DNA from: Lancefieldella parvula_C
GTDB lineage: Bacteria; Actinomycetota; Coriobacteriia; Coriobacteriales; Atopobiaceae
DNA length: 42,070 bases
Assembly (NCBI RefSeq): GCF_000758945.1
Contig: NZ_JRND01000026.1
Location: 1 to 42,070, forward strand
Direction of reading: 5' to 3'
The stretch's first letter is position 1. Each line of letters begins with the position of its first letter. Below the pieces are notes generated by a model. The model searched no databases. It saw only the letters and a program-made list of their open reading frames with translations, and was not told the origin of the DNA. A program made the position numbers and the translations under genes. Of this stretch, positions 33,407 through 40,704 are shown piece after piece.

Positions 33407-34417
33407 ATGGAATTTTATCTATCACATACAACCGCTCTACAATTATTCCGTGCTATGAGAATTAAGGGTCACGGATTGATTCACCATGACTTTTCGAGTA
33501 CTGGAATTCATACAGAGTTTTTAACTTTGGAGCTTGGTCAAATCAAGGAGAAGGTATTTTCTAGCTTAGGAATAATGCTGACTGAGCCAATTGAGTTGGT
33601 AGTTGACGAGAAGAAAAATACCTACCAATCGAGCAGAATAAAATTTCACACTTCGTCTCATTTTGCGCAAACTCCGTGTATGGAGTTGAGTCTTGGTACA
33701 TCAGCGATTAAAGTGGCGTCACCTTTTGAACTCATGATTGAAATGGCCCAAGAACAAACATTACTAGAAACAGTGATGCTAATTTCAGAATTCCAAGGCA
33801 GGTATGTTATCGACCCATCTACTTCTGAATTAAGATCTAATTGGTATGATCCAGTTTTTCAAAAGGTAGACTTTGAGCGTTATTTATCCTCAGTTTCTAG
33901 ATGCAGCGGAATAAGGAATGCAAGATTAGCATCATTGTATTCTTTTGATAATGCTGCTTCTCCAATGGAAGTCAAACTTGCTCTTCGCGCTTCGCTTCCT
34001 GTGTCCGCAGGTGGTTATGCAATTCCTAAGGTTGAGCTAAATAAGGAAGTAAGGATTCAGCAATTAAAGAGCAGAATACTTACAGAGAAAACAAGGGCTA
34101 TCGATCTATTGCTTTCAAAGGGTAACTACGATGCAGACACAAATAGACAAGCAGCCATTGAATACAATGGAGCCGTACATGAATTAGCAGAGGTTTCAAC
34201 GCGCGACTATCGGCGTAATAACGAACTCGTTTCAGCTGGAATAATGGAATTTGTTATTGAAAAAGCTGAGTATGATGACATCGTTTTTATGGATAACATG
34301 TTTAATTCAATTAGAAATCAACTTGATATTCCAAGAAGACATACATCATCTGATCGCAGAAAAATGGAAAGAGCTAAAAGAATCAAATTGTGGAGTGAAC
34401 TAGAAAAGCTCTGCTAA
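33407..34417 (+). CDS. Putative PD-(D/E)XK nuclease-fold protein of a Coriobacterial accessory family
   Basis: A 336-residue protein not assigned with certainty. It opens MEFYLSHTTALQLFRAMR and has a central SPFELMIEMA motif. In its last third it shows ASPMEVKLAL, SAGGYAIPKVELNKEVRI and NYDADTNRQAAIEYNG. The spaced Glu, Asp and IEY residues resemble DUF559/Vsr-like restriction-endonuclease folds and the AbiEi-associated proteins often found in Coriobacteriia. Its codon use is AT-richer than its neighbours and it lies between 120-bp inverted arms, both signs of transfer. Start: the frame stays open back to a TTG at 33149 just after the left arm, and to an ATG at 33200, but the upstream stretch looks non-conserved and no start has a good ribosome-binding site. 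No HUH or DDE transposase motif is visible. Confidence 0.65.
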   Translation: MEFYLSHTTALQLFRAMRIKGHGLIHHDFSSTGIHTEFLTLELGQIKEKVFSSLGIMLTEPIELVVDEKKNTYQSSRIKFHTSSHFAQTPCMELSLGTSAIKVASPFELMIEMAQEQTLLETVMLISEFQGRYVIDPSTSELRSNWYDPVFQKVDFERYLSSVSRCSGIRNARLASLYSFDNAASPMEVKLALRASLPVSAGGYAIPKVELNKEVRIQQLKSRILTEKTRAIDLLLSKGNYDADTNRQAAIEYNGAVHELAEVSTRDYRRNNELVSAGIMEFVIEKAEYDDIVFMDNMFNSIRNQLDIPRRHTSSDRRKMERAKRIKLWSELEKLC

Positions 34418-34450
34418 ATTCAGGACAAGCGAGCCTGTGACTCTTTTAAG

Positions 34451-34570
34451 TTGCCTGAAAAGTACAAAGGATCTGTAAATCTGACACAGATTCTTTGATG
34501 AAATCAGGCAAATCCACAGATTCTTTGATGTTCTTAGGCAAAATTTACAGATTCTTTGCAGAAATCAGGC
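34451..34570. repeat. Right inverted arm (120 bp) of the accessory island
   Basis: Reverse-complement counterpart of 33026-33145, about 79% identical without gaps. The best blocks are perfect over 20 bp (complement of TCTGTGGATTTGCCTGATTT). It also contains four units of GCCT-N8-CAAAGAATCTGT (three in one direction, one opposed). It begins 33 nt after the nuclease-like gene's stop. Confidence 0.88.
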
Positions 34571-34631
34571 TCGCACTCGGCACACATCCAGCGCGCATTC
34601 AGTACACAGGAAGCGCGCTGCCCGTGCGCAC

Positions 34632-34643
34632 TTCTCGCGAGAA
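34632..34643. repeat. TTCTCGCGAGAA perfect palindrome
   Basis: A 12-bp perfect palindrome that looks like two converging halves of the abundant octamer TTCTCGCC. It lies in the 146-nt stretch between the right arm and the end of the SUF operon, where I see no gene. Confidence 0.7.
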
Positions 34644-34697
34644 ACCCGGTGCACTCCAAGGTCTTCTCGCTGTGCACGCCCCACCGCACACGACAAT

Positions 34698-34727
34698 AAA
34701 ACCGCAGCTTAAACGCTTACTCAGCGG
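34698..34727 (-). terminator. Possible terminator at the end of the SUF operon
   Basis: On the minus strand CCGC pairs with GCGG around an imperfect inner stem (TAA/TTA with a GCGT loop), followed by TTTTATT. It overlaps the last codons of the Rrf2 gene. The stem has several mismatches, so the call is moderate. Confidence 0.45.
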
Positions 34728-35169
34728 TAGGGTTGTCGGCGGGGGAGACGTGCATGTTGCCTTCGTTTTGGGCGATGTCCGCGAGCGTCTTGCTGTCCAG
34801 GAAACTGGAGGTCATGCGGCCAAGGTCACGCCAAATGTTGATGGTGGTGCAGGACTCCATCTGGGGACAGAGGGTGGTGTTTGTGCAGTTCAAGCAGCTA
34901 GCGGGCGCAAGATTGCCTTCGGCTGCGCGAAGAATCTCACCCAGCGTGTAGTCCTCGGGTTTGCGCGTGAGGCGATAGCCGCCGCCCTTTCCACGCAGGC
35001 TCTCGACGTATCCAGCCTTGTGCATCAGGGCAATGACCTGCTCAAGGTACTTGCGCGAGATGTTCTGGCGCTCGGAAACGTCGCCCAGCGAGACCCATCC
35101 CTCGTGAACAGCCAGGTCAGCCATTGCGCGGAGTGCGTACATTCCCTTCGTAGAGAACATTCCGGCCAC
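34717..35169 (-). CDS. Rrf2 family regulator, IscR-like, last gene of the SUF operon
   Basis: A 150-residue winged-helix regulator. The N-terminal GMYALRAMADLA and the recognition segment ISRKYLEQVIALMHKAGYVES, with the following RGKGGGYRL wing, are diagnostic of Rrf2. Cysteines are arranged C-x2-C-x5-C-x5-C (CLNC, TLC, ESC); the last three match the C-x5-C-x5-C ligand set of IscR, so binding of a [2Fe-2S] cluster is likely. It probably senses cluster status and controls the operon from a dyad at 40530-40553. A GTG start 2 nt past the sufU stop is given; ATG at 35160 is an alternative. The coupling to sufU suggests autoregulation. Confidence 0.93.
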   Translation of the reverse strand: MAGMFSTKGMYALRAMADLAVHEGWVSLGDVSERQNISRKYLEQVIALMHKAGYVESLRGKGGGYRLTRKPEDYTLGEILRAAEGNLAPASCLNCTNTTLCPQMESCTTINIWRDLGRMTSSFLDSKTLADIAQNEGNMHVSPADNPTAE

Positions 35170-35171
35170 GG

Positions 35172-35702
35172 CTACTCGCCGTCCTCGGCGTGCTTGCTCT
35201 CGGCGCCGTCCTCAGCGCGCTTACTCTCGGTACCGTCCTCGGTGGTAGACGCACCGGCTGCAGTAGAACCGCTGTTGTGAGCCTCGAGCATCTCCTCGAG
35301 CGTGTGCCATGCCAGCTCGGCACATTTAACGCGTGCAGGCATGTGTGCGATGTCGTGCAGAATGTTGGCGTCTTCCAGCTGGTCAAGCACAGCCTCGTCA
35401 GTTTCTTCTCCGCGAATCATGCGCCCAAAGAGTTTGCAGAGCTCAATGGCCTCTTCTGGGGTACGGTCGATCATCAGATCGCTCATAATATCGGCCGAAG
35501 CCTGAGAAATCGCACATCCGCTGCCCACAAAAGCAGCCTCGGCAATCTTTCCGTTCTCAATACGCACGGAAAACGTCAGCTCATCGCCACAAGAAGGGTT
35601 AACACCCTCGTGGGAGACAGTTGGATTATCCATCTGGTATTTGTAATCGGGGTGAGAAACGTGGTCCATAAACTCAGCGTTATACAGGTCGTTTGCTGCC
35701 AC
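35172..35702 (-). CDS. sufU: SufU-type Fe-S scaffold/sulfur transfer protein
   Basis: A 176-residue NifU N-terminal-domain protein of the SufU branch. The three zinc or sulfur-accepting cysteines are in NPSCGD (about 38), GSGCAIS (about 62) and ARVKCAELAW (about 125). The Asp of the first motif is kept, as is the insertion between the second and third cysteines that marks SufU rather than IscU. SufU receives persulfide sulfur from SufS. The last 30 residues form a low-complexity tail with three degenerate EDGxESK copies that typical SufU proteins lack. GTG start with AAGGAG nine bases upstream. It lies between sufS (19-nt gap) and the Rrf2 regulator gene. Confidence 0.94.
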   Translation of the reverse strand: MAANDLYNAEFMDHVSHPDYKYQMDNPTVSHEGVNPSCGDELTFSVRIENGKIAEAAFVGSGCAISQASADIMSDLMIDRTPEEAIELCKLFGRMIRGEETDEAVLDQLEDANILHDIAHMPARVKCAELAWHTLEEMLEAHNSGSTAAGASTTEDGTESKRAEDGAESKHAEDGE

Positions 35703-35720
35703 TTATTTCAACTCCTTGTT

Positions 35721-36992
35721 TTATTTGTTGCTGACCGCGCTACCAAAGATCTTCCATACCTGGTTAAGACCCTCGATGAGCTGGTCAATATCGTGTTTAT
35801 CGTTGTAGAACGCAACGGATGCGCGGCAGGTGCTGGACTCGTGCAACTCAATCAGAAGCGGCTCGGCGCAGTGATGACCAGCGCGAATGCAAACGTTGTT
35901 CATGTCTAGGATGCTCGAGACGTCGTGCGGATGAACGCCGCGCACGTTAAACGCCACAGCGCCCACGTGATTTTGTCCCAGCTTAGAGCCAACGATATCT
36001 ACAAAGTCCAGCGTGCACAGCTGCTGTACCAAGTACCTGGCGAGAAGTTCTTCTCGCTTCTCGATTTTTGCCATATCTAAGCCGTTAAGGTATTCGACAG
36101 CGGCGCCGGTAGCGTAGATACCTGCGGCGTCCTGCGTGCCCGCCTCAAACTTCTCGGGAACAGGAGCCCAAACGGCGCTGGTTTCGGTGACGGAATCAAT
36201 CATCTCGCCGCCAGTAAGGAACGGTGGCATGGCATCAAGCAGCTCTGCACGACCCCAGAGCACGCCAATGCCCATAGGTCCACACATCTTGTGTGCCGAG
36301 AAAGCCAGCAGGTCGCAGTCAAGATCATGCACGTCAATAGGGATGTGAGGTGCGGATTGGGCGGCGTCGACAACCATGTAGGCGCCCATAGTGTGAGCGC
36401 GCTTGGCAATGGCTTTGATGTCATTGCGGGTGCCCAGCACGTTGGAGACGTGTGTGACAGACACAATTTTGGCACGCTCGGTAATCTTTGACGCAATCTC
36501 TTCAGGCGTAATCTGGTACTGCGAATTCATGCGCAGGTACACCAGATTAGCGCCGGTAGCTTTACAAATCTGCTGCCATGGGATGATATTGGAGTGGTGC
36601 TCCATAATGGAAATGACCACGTCATCGCCTGGCTTGAGTGCATAGCGGCCAAGGCTTGAAGCAACCAGATTAAGCGCCTCAGAAGTGTTGCGCGTAAAGA
36701 TAATCTGCTGGCTTTCTGGCTTGCCGTTTTTATCGACAGCTCCAATGAACTTTGCAATCGAAGCGCGAGCTCCCTCGATAGCTGCGGTTGCTTCCACACT
36801 CCAACGGTACAATCCGCGCAAAGCGTTTGCGTTCATGGTCTCGTAGAAGCCAGACTGCGCCTCAATAACCGCATGGGGACGCTGAGAAGTAGCAGCGCTG
36901 TCCAAGTAAGCTACCTCTGGGTTTGCTGCCAGAATTGGAAAATCTGCCTTGTAAGGGTTATCGGTAATCTGAGCAACTTCTGCGTCGGTCAT
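35721..36992 (-). CDS. sufS: Cysteine desulfurase SufS
   Basis: A 423-residue PLP enzyme (group II NifS-like) that takes sulfur from cysteine as an enzyme persulfide for Fe-S cluster building. The PLP lysine lies in SAHKMCGPMGIGVLWG. The active-site cysteine is in the C-terminal half, in RAGHHCAEPLL, followed by STCRASVAFYN. The N-terminus has the YLDSAATSQRP entry. The length is slightly above the usual 406-410. Its ATG overlaps the sufD stop by one base (TAATG), so translation is coupled. Together with SufU it forms the sulfur-donating half of the SUF system. Confidence 0.96.
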   Translation of the reverse strand: MTDAEVAQITDNPYKADFPILAANPEVAYLDSAATSQRPHAVIEAQSGFYETMNANALRGLYRWSVEATAAIEGARASIAKFIGAVDKNGKPESQQIIFTRNTSEALNLVASSLGRYALKPGDDVVISIMEHHSNIIPWQQICKATGANLVYLRMNSQYQITPEEIASKITERAKIVSVTHVSNVLGTRNDIKAIAKRAHTMGAYMVVDAAQSAPHIPIDVHDLDCDLLAFSAHKMCGPMGIGVLWGRAELLDAMPPFLTGGEMIDSVTETSAVWAPVPEKFEAGTQDAAGIYATGAAVEYLNGLDMAKIEKREELLARYLVQQLCTLDFVDIVGSKLGQNHVGAVAFNVRGVHPHDVSSILDMNNVCIRAGHHCAEPLLIELHESSTCRASVAFYNDKHDIDQLIEGLNQVWKIFGSAVSNK

Positions 36993-38185
36993 TACGCGAC
37001 ACCACCTTTGCTGGAATCGGCTTCAGCGTCGGAATTCCTGCCATCACTGGCAGCCAGGGAGTTGCCAGCTGCGTCGTCACTAGCTGCAGATCCGTCATAG
37101 TCGTGAGCAATTTCTGCGCCCAGCTCAGCCTCGCAACGCTCAACAGCCACGCGGTGGGAAATCTCCTCAGGCGCGTTGATGATGGCGTCTTCAAAAAGAG
37201 CGCGTATAAACATCTGCTCAGCAGCCTGGTGAGAAAGTCCTCGAGCCGCAAGGTAATCAAGCTGCTCAGGGGAGACGGATCCGATAGTAGCGCCGTGGTT
37301 ACCAGCAACGTCGTCTTCATCACAGAGAATAGCAGGCATGGTCTTGTTGACAACGTCGTCACCAAGAATCATGACCGTTTCAATCTCGTTGCCCTGGGCA
37401 TCCTTTGCACCGCGGACAAGATCGATAGTTGCGCGAAGCGTCTTCTTAGCTGCCTCGTTAAGGACGCCGGACTCGGTGAGCAGCGCGCGCGTAGAGGTAC
37501 CACGCATGCGTACCAGGTGGTTAATATCAAGCGTCTCTTCGTGAGTAGCGTGATAGCGATTGTTAAGGTCAAGGCGAGCTTGAGCGCCAACTAAGTTGGC
37601 GGTAAGGCCAAGACCGATGGTTGATCCACCCAGAGCGTACTGCTTAACGTCAACAGCAGCGTCCTGGTGAATCTCAAGGCCAACGCTTTCAAGGTGCTGC
37701 TGGCCCTCATTGACGCCAAGCATCTCAATAAGGTGCAGTTTTGCACCAGCCTCAACCACAATGCGGGTGAGCGCAGCGCTGGTTGGAAGCGCATCGTCGT
37801 TCGCGTCGCTGCCTGTAGGTGCGTCGCCGTCAACATCGCCTGCAAACGCTGCGATGACTACGGTAGCCTCAGCACCTTCGCGCACAATGATGCCGGTATT
37901 AGCGCACTGATTTTGAGCTGCAGAAACAGCAACAACAATAGGCTCTTCTCGCTTGGTACGAGCGGGAACGTTGTAGAAATCAGACTTGAATGCCTGTGAC
38001 TCTACGTAGTCAGTAACCTCTTGGCCCATTCCACACTCAATGCGCTCAAAAAGGCGAGGCAGAGGCAGGTAGACTTTGCCTGCGTCAGCGTGATTAGGGA
38101 CGGTAACTGACAGTGAGTTTGCGCGTAGACGGTTCCATGTCTGAGCTGCAGGAACGTTGGCGCGATTAATCAAAACGTTATCCAT
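36992..38185 (-). CDS. sufD: SUF scaffold subunit SufD
   Basis: A 397-residue protein with the right-handed beta-helix core of the SufBD family and the conserved C-terminal region GATIGSVSPEQLDYLAARGLSHQAAEQMFIRALFEDAI, here spanning about 320-357 and broken by no stop. SufD partners SufB in the SufBC2D scaffold where clusters are assembled, contributing to iron acquisition. The N-terminal part is divergent, as is normal for SufD. The ATG overlaps the sufB stop by one nucleotide. A Ser/Asp/Ala-rich tail of about 25 residues follows the conserved domain. Confidence 0.94.
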   Translation of the reverse strand: MDNVLINRANVPAAQTWNRLRANSLSVTVPNHADAGKVYLPLPRLFERIECGMGQEVTDYVESQAFKSDFYNVPARTKREEPIVVAVSAAQNQCANTGIIVREGAEATVVIAAFAGDVDGDAPTGSDANDDALPTSAALTRIVVEAGAKLHLIEMLGVNEGQQHLESVGLEIHQDAAVDVKQYALGGSTIGLGLTANLVGAQARLDLNNRYHATHEETLDINHLVRMRGTSTRALLTESGVLNEAAKKTLRATIDLVRGAKDAQGNEIETVMILGDDVVNKTMPAILCDEDDVAGNHGATIGSVSPEQLDYLAARGLSHQAAEQMFIRALFEDAIINAPEEISHRVAVERCEAELGAEIAHDYDGSAASDDAAGNSLAASDGRNSDAEADSSKGGVA

Positions 38186-39603
38186 TAACCAATCGCTCCT
38201 TCCATCTCAAGTTTAATCAGGTTGTTCATCTCAACGGCGTACTCCATTGGGAGCTCCTTTGAGACAGGGTTTGCAAATCCGTTTACTACCATGGTGCGAG
38301 CCTCAGCCTCAGAGCAGCCGCGGCTCATCAGGTACAAAACGGTGTCGTCAGAAATGCGGCCAATAGTTGCCTCGTGGCCAATCTGAGCAGTTGCATTGCG
38401 GACATCCATCTCTGGGATGGTGTCGGAACGGCTGATGTTATCCAGCATCAGAGACTGGCACGAGAATGCCACGCGAGCGTTTTCTGCCTTGCGGCCAACG
38501 GTAACTGTAGAGCGGAAGGTATTGACGCCACCGTCCTTGGAGATGGACTTAGTGTCAACGTTTGCTGAGTTATTGGAGCCGTTGATGATCACCTTGCAGC
38601 CCGTGTCTAGGTCCTGCGTAGCGCCTGCAAACGTAATACCGGTGAACTCGCAGTTAGAAGAATCGCCGTTCATGATCGTAGAAGGGTAGAGGTAGGAAAC
38701 GTGGCTTCCAAAAGAGCCCGAGACCCACTCCATCTTTGCATTGCTGCCAATAATGGCGCGCTTGGTGTTGAGATTGTACATGTTCTTGGACCAGTTTTCG
38801 ATGGTCGAGTAGCGCAGACGAGCGCCGTCCTTAACAAAGAGCTCAACAGCCCCTGCATGGAGGTTTGCTGCATAGTACTTAGGTGCGGAGCAGCCCTCAA
38901 TAAAGTGCAGGTCAGCACCTTCCTCAACAATAATAAGCGTGTGCTCAAACTGGCCAGCACCCTGAGCGTTCAGCCTAAAGTAACTCTGAAGTGGGTAGTC
39001 CAGAGTGACATTTTTAGGAACATAGACAAAAGAACCGCCAGACCACACGGCATAGTGCAGCGCCGCAAACTTGTGGTCTGAAGGAGGAATCAGCTTGCCA
39101 AAGTACTCTTTAACAACGGGCTCCCACTGTGGATCATGTAGAGCATCCTCAATAGTGGTGTAAATAACACCCTGCTCAGCAACTTCCTCACGCATGTTGT
39201 GATAGACAATCTCAGAATCGTACTGAGCACCAACACCAGCAAGGCTCTCTGCCTCTGCCTGTGGAATGCCCAGACGATCAAAGGTATCCCTAATATCCTC
39301 AGGTACGTCGTCCCAGCTATTTGCCTCCTGAGTCTTTGGCGAGACATACGTGGAGATATGATTCAAATCCAGACCTGCAATAGAAGGTCCCCAGTTGGTA
39401 GCCATCTGGCGCTGGTGATAGGTTTCCAGAGCCGACAACCTCATTTGGAGCATCCACTCGGGCTCTTCTTTTTTCTTGGAAATAGCACGCACAATTTCTG
39501 GCGTAAGGCCATCATCGTAGCGCTCGTAACCCTCTTCGGACTTGGTGAAGTCGTAGAGCGAGCGGTCTACGTCAGCGACCTCAGATCGCTTCTTCTCGCT
39601 CAC
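38185..39603 (-). CDS. sufB: SUF scaffold subunit SufB
   Basis: A 472-residue core scaffold of the SUF machine, typical in length. Recognisable blocks are the N-terminal helical region, VYVPKNVTLDYPLQSYFR, IEGCSAPKYYAANLHAGAVEL, and the C-terminal IGHEATIGRISDDTVLYLMSRG. The conserved cysteine region SAFSCQSLM-like (here RVAFSCQSLMLDN) and the glutamate/histidine pair used for cluster assembly lie in the last third. GTG start overlapping the sufC stop by one base. Gene order C-B-D-S-U with coupled starts implies one polycistronic message and fixed stoichiometry. Confidence 0.96.
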   Translation of the reverse strand: MSEKKRSEVADVDRSLYDFTKSEEGYERYDDGLTPEIVRAISKKKEEPEWMLQMRLSALETYHQRQMATNWGPSIAGLDLNHISTYVSPKTQEANSWDDVPEDIRDTFDRLGIPQAEAESLAGVGAQYDSEIVYHNMREEVAEQGVIYTTIEDALHDPQWEPVVKEYFGKLIPPSDHKFAALHYAVWSGGSFVYVPKNVTLDYPLQSYFRLNAQGAGQFEHTLIIVEEGADLHFIEGCSAPKYYAANLHAGAVELFVKDGARLRYSTIENWSKNMYNLNTKRAIIGSNAKMEWVSGSFGSHVSYLYPSTIMNGDSSNCEFTGITFAGATQDLDTGCKVIINGSNNSANVDTKSISKDGGVNTFRSTVTVGRKAENARVAFSCQSLMLDNISRSDTIPEMDVRNATAQIGHEATIGRISDDTVLYLMSRGCSEAEARTMVVNGFANPVSKELPMEYAVEMNNLIKLEMEGAIG

Positions 39604-40370
39604 TAGTTAGCACCGCCCTCATCAGTCTGGCTCTCAAAACGCTCAAAGCCCTCGTGGTCAATCTGGTTAATGATGTCAGCAGGACCATCTGCCACCAGGT
39701 GACCCTTAACCATAACGTGAGTGCGGTCAATCTCAAGGCGCTCAAGAATGCGGGTGTTGTGAGTAATGATGAGCAGGGAGCCGCCGCAGGTCTCGCGATA
39801 AGCCTGAATGCCTTTTGAGACAACGGAGAGCGCGTCAACGTCCAGGCCAGAGTCTGTCTCGTCGAGAATGGCAAGCTTAGGTTGAAGCAGCAGAAGCTGG
39901 AGCATTTCAACCTTTTTCTTCTCGCCACCAGAGAAGCCAACGTTAAGCTCACGCATCAAGAAGCCCTGGTCAAGCTCAAGGTGATCAGAAATCTGACCAA
40001 CACGCTGACGGAACTGACGAGCAGTCATCTTAAGCTCAGGGCGCATCTGTGTAATGGTACGCAGGAATGAATAAAGAGGAACGCCAGGAACCTCAACAGG
40101 TGCCTGGTAGGAGAGGAAGATGCCCGCAAGGGAGCGCTTATCTGCAGCAAGCTCAGTTACATCCTCGCCGTTAAAGATAAGAGAACCTTCGGTAATCTTA
40201 TAGGTAGGATCACCCATAATGACGCGGCCAAGTGTTGATTTACCTGCGCCGTTAGGTCCCATCAGAACGTGAGCCTGGCCATCACCAATGCTCAGATCAA
40301 TTGAATGCAGGATGGATTTCTCCTCGGTACCTGCGGAAATTCCGTTTACACGGAGTAGTTCAGTTGCCAT
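39603..40370 (-). CDS. sufC: SUF system ATPase SufC
   Basis: A 255-residue ABC-type ATPase that drives conformational change in the SufB-SufD scaffold. Walker A GPNGAGKST (about 38-46), signature FSGGEKKK, and the SufC-specific Walker B stretch AILDETDSGLDVDAL followed by ITH are present. The start at 40370 is chosen because GGAGAGAG lies just upstream and MATELLRVNGIS begins the conserved domain; an in-frame start 27 codons earlier has no ribosome site. It is the first gene of the operon, with a leader of about 150 nt behind a promoter at 40535-40562. Confidence 0.95.
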   Translation of the reverse strand: MATELLRVNGISAGTEEKSILHSIDLSIGDGQAHVLMGPNGAGKSTLGRVIMGDPTYKITEGSLIFNGEDVTELAADKRSLAGIFLSYQAPVEVPGVPLYSFLRTITQMRPELKMTARQFRQRVGQISDHLELDQGFLMRELNVGFSGGEKKKVEMLQLLLLQPKLAILDETDSGLDVDALSVVSKGIQAYRETCGGSLLIITHNTRILERLEIDRTHVMVKGHLVADGPADIINQIDHEGFERFESQTDEGGAN

Positions 40371-40529
40371 AAATCTCTCTCCAAATATCTCTACGTGCAA
40401 GCACGTGATACGTTTGTGACTAGCCACTTTGGACAGCTCTAGGGCGAGCAAAACCTTGTGCTAGTGCGGTTTTGTGGCAAAGACAAACGCCAATGTCACC
40501 GATGTTTTTGTCATACCCCAAAATCCGCT

Positions 40530-40553
40530 AATTCATACTAAATGGTAGGAATT
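40530..40553. promoter_or_regulatory. 24-bp inverted repeat, candidate operator of the SUF operon
   Basis: AATTC-N-TAC is mirrored by GTA-N-GAATT across a 6-nt centre, a near-perfect 24-bp dyad. It overlaps the -10 box and most of the spacer of the putative suf promoter, the place where a repressor would act. The Rrf2 regulator encoded at the end of the operon is the obvious candidate binder; that link is inferred. Confidence 0.55.
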
Positions 40554-40562
40554 AAAAAGCAA
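40535..40562 (-). promoter_or_regulatory. Putative suf operon promoter
   Basis: On the minus strand TTGCTT (40557-40562) and TAGTAT (40535-40540) are separated by 16 bp, a fair match to -35 and -10 consensus. The rest of the 334-nt gap between sufC and hisS is AT-rich and holds no gene that I can see; TATAAA at 40629-40634 is a possible hisS -10 box with no clear -35. Confidence 0.5.
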
Positions 40563-40704
40563 CCCTCACATACGCACTTTTTCACGTTTTCTAGAAAATA
40601 ATCGGATTTTTTCATAGGTTTCAAAAGTTATAAAAGCTTTTCTGCGCCAGAGCTGTCTCTCATGGGTAAACTAGAAACATCTATGTTTGTAACAAGGAGG
40701 ATTC

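Noticed and set aside
33026..34570. Interpretation of the ~30-bp units as a CRISPR array
   Set aside because: The units are only 30-31 bp apart with 8-bp and 6-bp variable parts, include inverted copies, and have no spacers of CRISPR length or cas genes nearby.
33026..34570. Interpretation as an ordinary insertion sequence
   Set aside because: No DDE, HUH or tyrosine/serine recombinase motif is seen in the enclosed protein, the arms are unusually long and composite, and I find no obvious target-site duplication next to them.
34495..35280. A 261-residue plus-strand frame across the Rrf2 and sufU genes
   Set aside because: It starts inside the right repeat arm and runs antisense to two well-identified genes. 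Its composition is that of a shadow frame.
40561..40704. A T-box leader before hisS
   Set aside because: I do not find the conserved T-box sequence (AGGGTGGNACCGCG-like) or a terminator hairpin in this leader.
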